Shown here piece after piece: positions 63,978 to 64,000 of a stretch of DNA of 64,000 nt (within the stretch, counting starts at the first letter, position 1; each line of letters starts with the position of its first letter). This DNA is from Carboxylicivirga sediminis (lineage in GTDB: Bacteria > Bacteroidota > Bacteroidia > Bacteroidales > Marinilabiliaceae): the NCBI RefSeq assembly GCF_018156225.1, contig NZ_JAGTAR010000010.1:88540-152539 (forward strand). The letters are read 5' to 3'. Below the pieces are notes generated by a model. It was not told the origin of the DNA, searched no databases, and worked only from the letters and a program-made list of their open reading frames with translations. The translations under genes and the position numbers were made by a program.

Positions 63978-64000
63978 GGAAAACTATCTGTGAAGATTTT

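Noticed and set aside
1..64000. CRISPR array, rRNA operon, prophage or complete insertion sequence
   Set aside because: No regularly spaced repeats, no rRNA sequence, no phage structural genes and no intact transposase were seen on either strand.

Overview
The window reads as chromosome of a marine-type Bacteroidota, probably class Bacteroidia near Marinilabiliales. This placement is inferred from gene content and style, not from a phylogenetic marker: SusC/SusD pairs, an S1 sulfatase, type IX secretion sorting domains, membrane-bound hybrid regulators, lipoproteins, LytTR signalling, and promoters with the Bacteroidota TAnnTTTG -7 box.

Layout. 1-16.4 kb is mostly housekeeping: a foldback repeat, an XRE regulator, a TMEM260-like (DUF2723) glycosyltransferase, two identical tRNA-Gln genes, the rplM-rpsI-rpsB-tsf operon, a 3-methyladenine glycosylase, an outer-membrane protein, a LytTR two-component pair, dusB, and an rbfA-methyltransferase-permease operon. 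16.6-18.6 kb encodes a TPR/PD40/SPOR-like protein. 18.6-34.1 kb is a polysaccharide utilization locus (PUL 1). A divergent membrane regulator faces a broken GH2 remnant, SusC, SusD, GH3, sulfatase, GH43 with a discoidin-like domain, and a GH144-like (alpha/alpha) barrel enzyme. 34.1-36.4 kb is an AT-rich patch with a hairpin cluster, a MITE-like element, an NAD(P)H oxidoreductase, a Crp/Fnr regulator and a small membrane protein.

37.0-58.2 kb is the most unusual part: a four-gene cassette present twice in tandem. Each copy has (1) a membrane-spanning TPR/LuxR-type regulator, (2) a tiny basic Lys-rich ORF of 45-50 codons, (3) a giant (about 2,500 aa) subtilisin-like, type IX-secreted, multi-domain protease, and (4) a small Ig-like (DUF4625-like) lipoprotein. 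In both copies a strong hairpin lies between protease and lipoprotein, and a Rho-independent terminator closes the cassette. The second copy has two foldback insertions between regulator and mini-ORF. It is followed by a SusC/SusD/Calx-beta lipoprotein operon (58.3-63.8 kb) with no glycoside hydrolase in view.

How they may work together (inference): each periplasm-sensing regulator controls its neighbouring surface protease and lipoprotein partner. The downstream SusCD pair could import products, perhaps peptides or glycopeptides as in RagAB-type systems. PUL 1 separately handles a sulfated, probably pentose-containing glycan.
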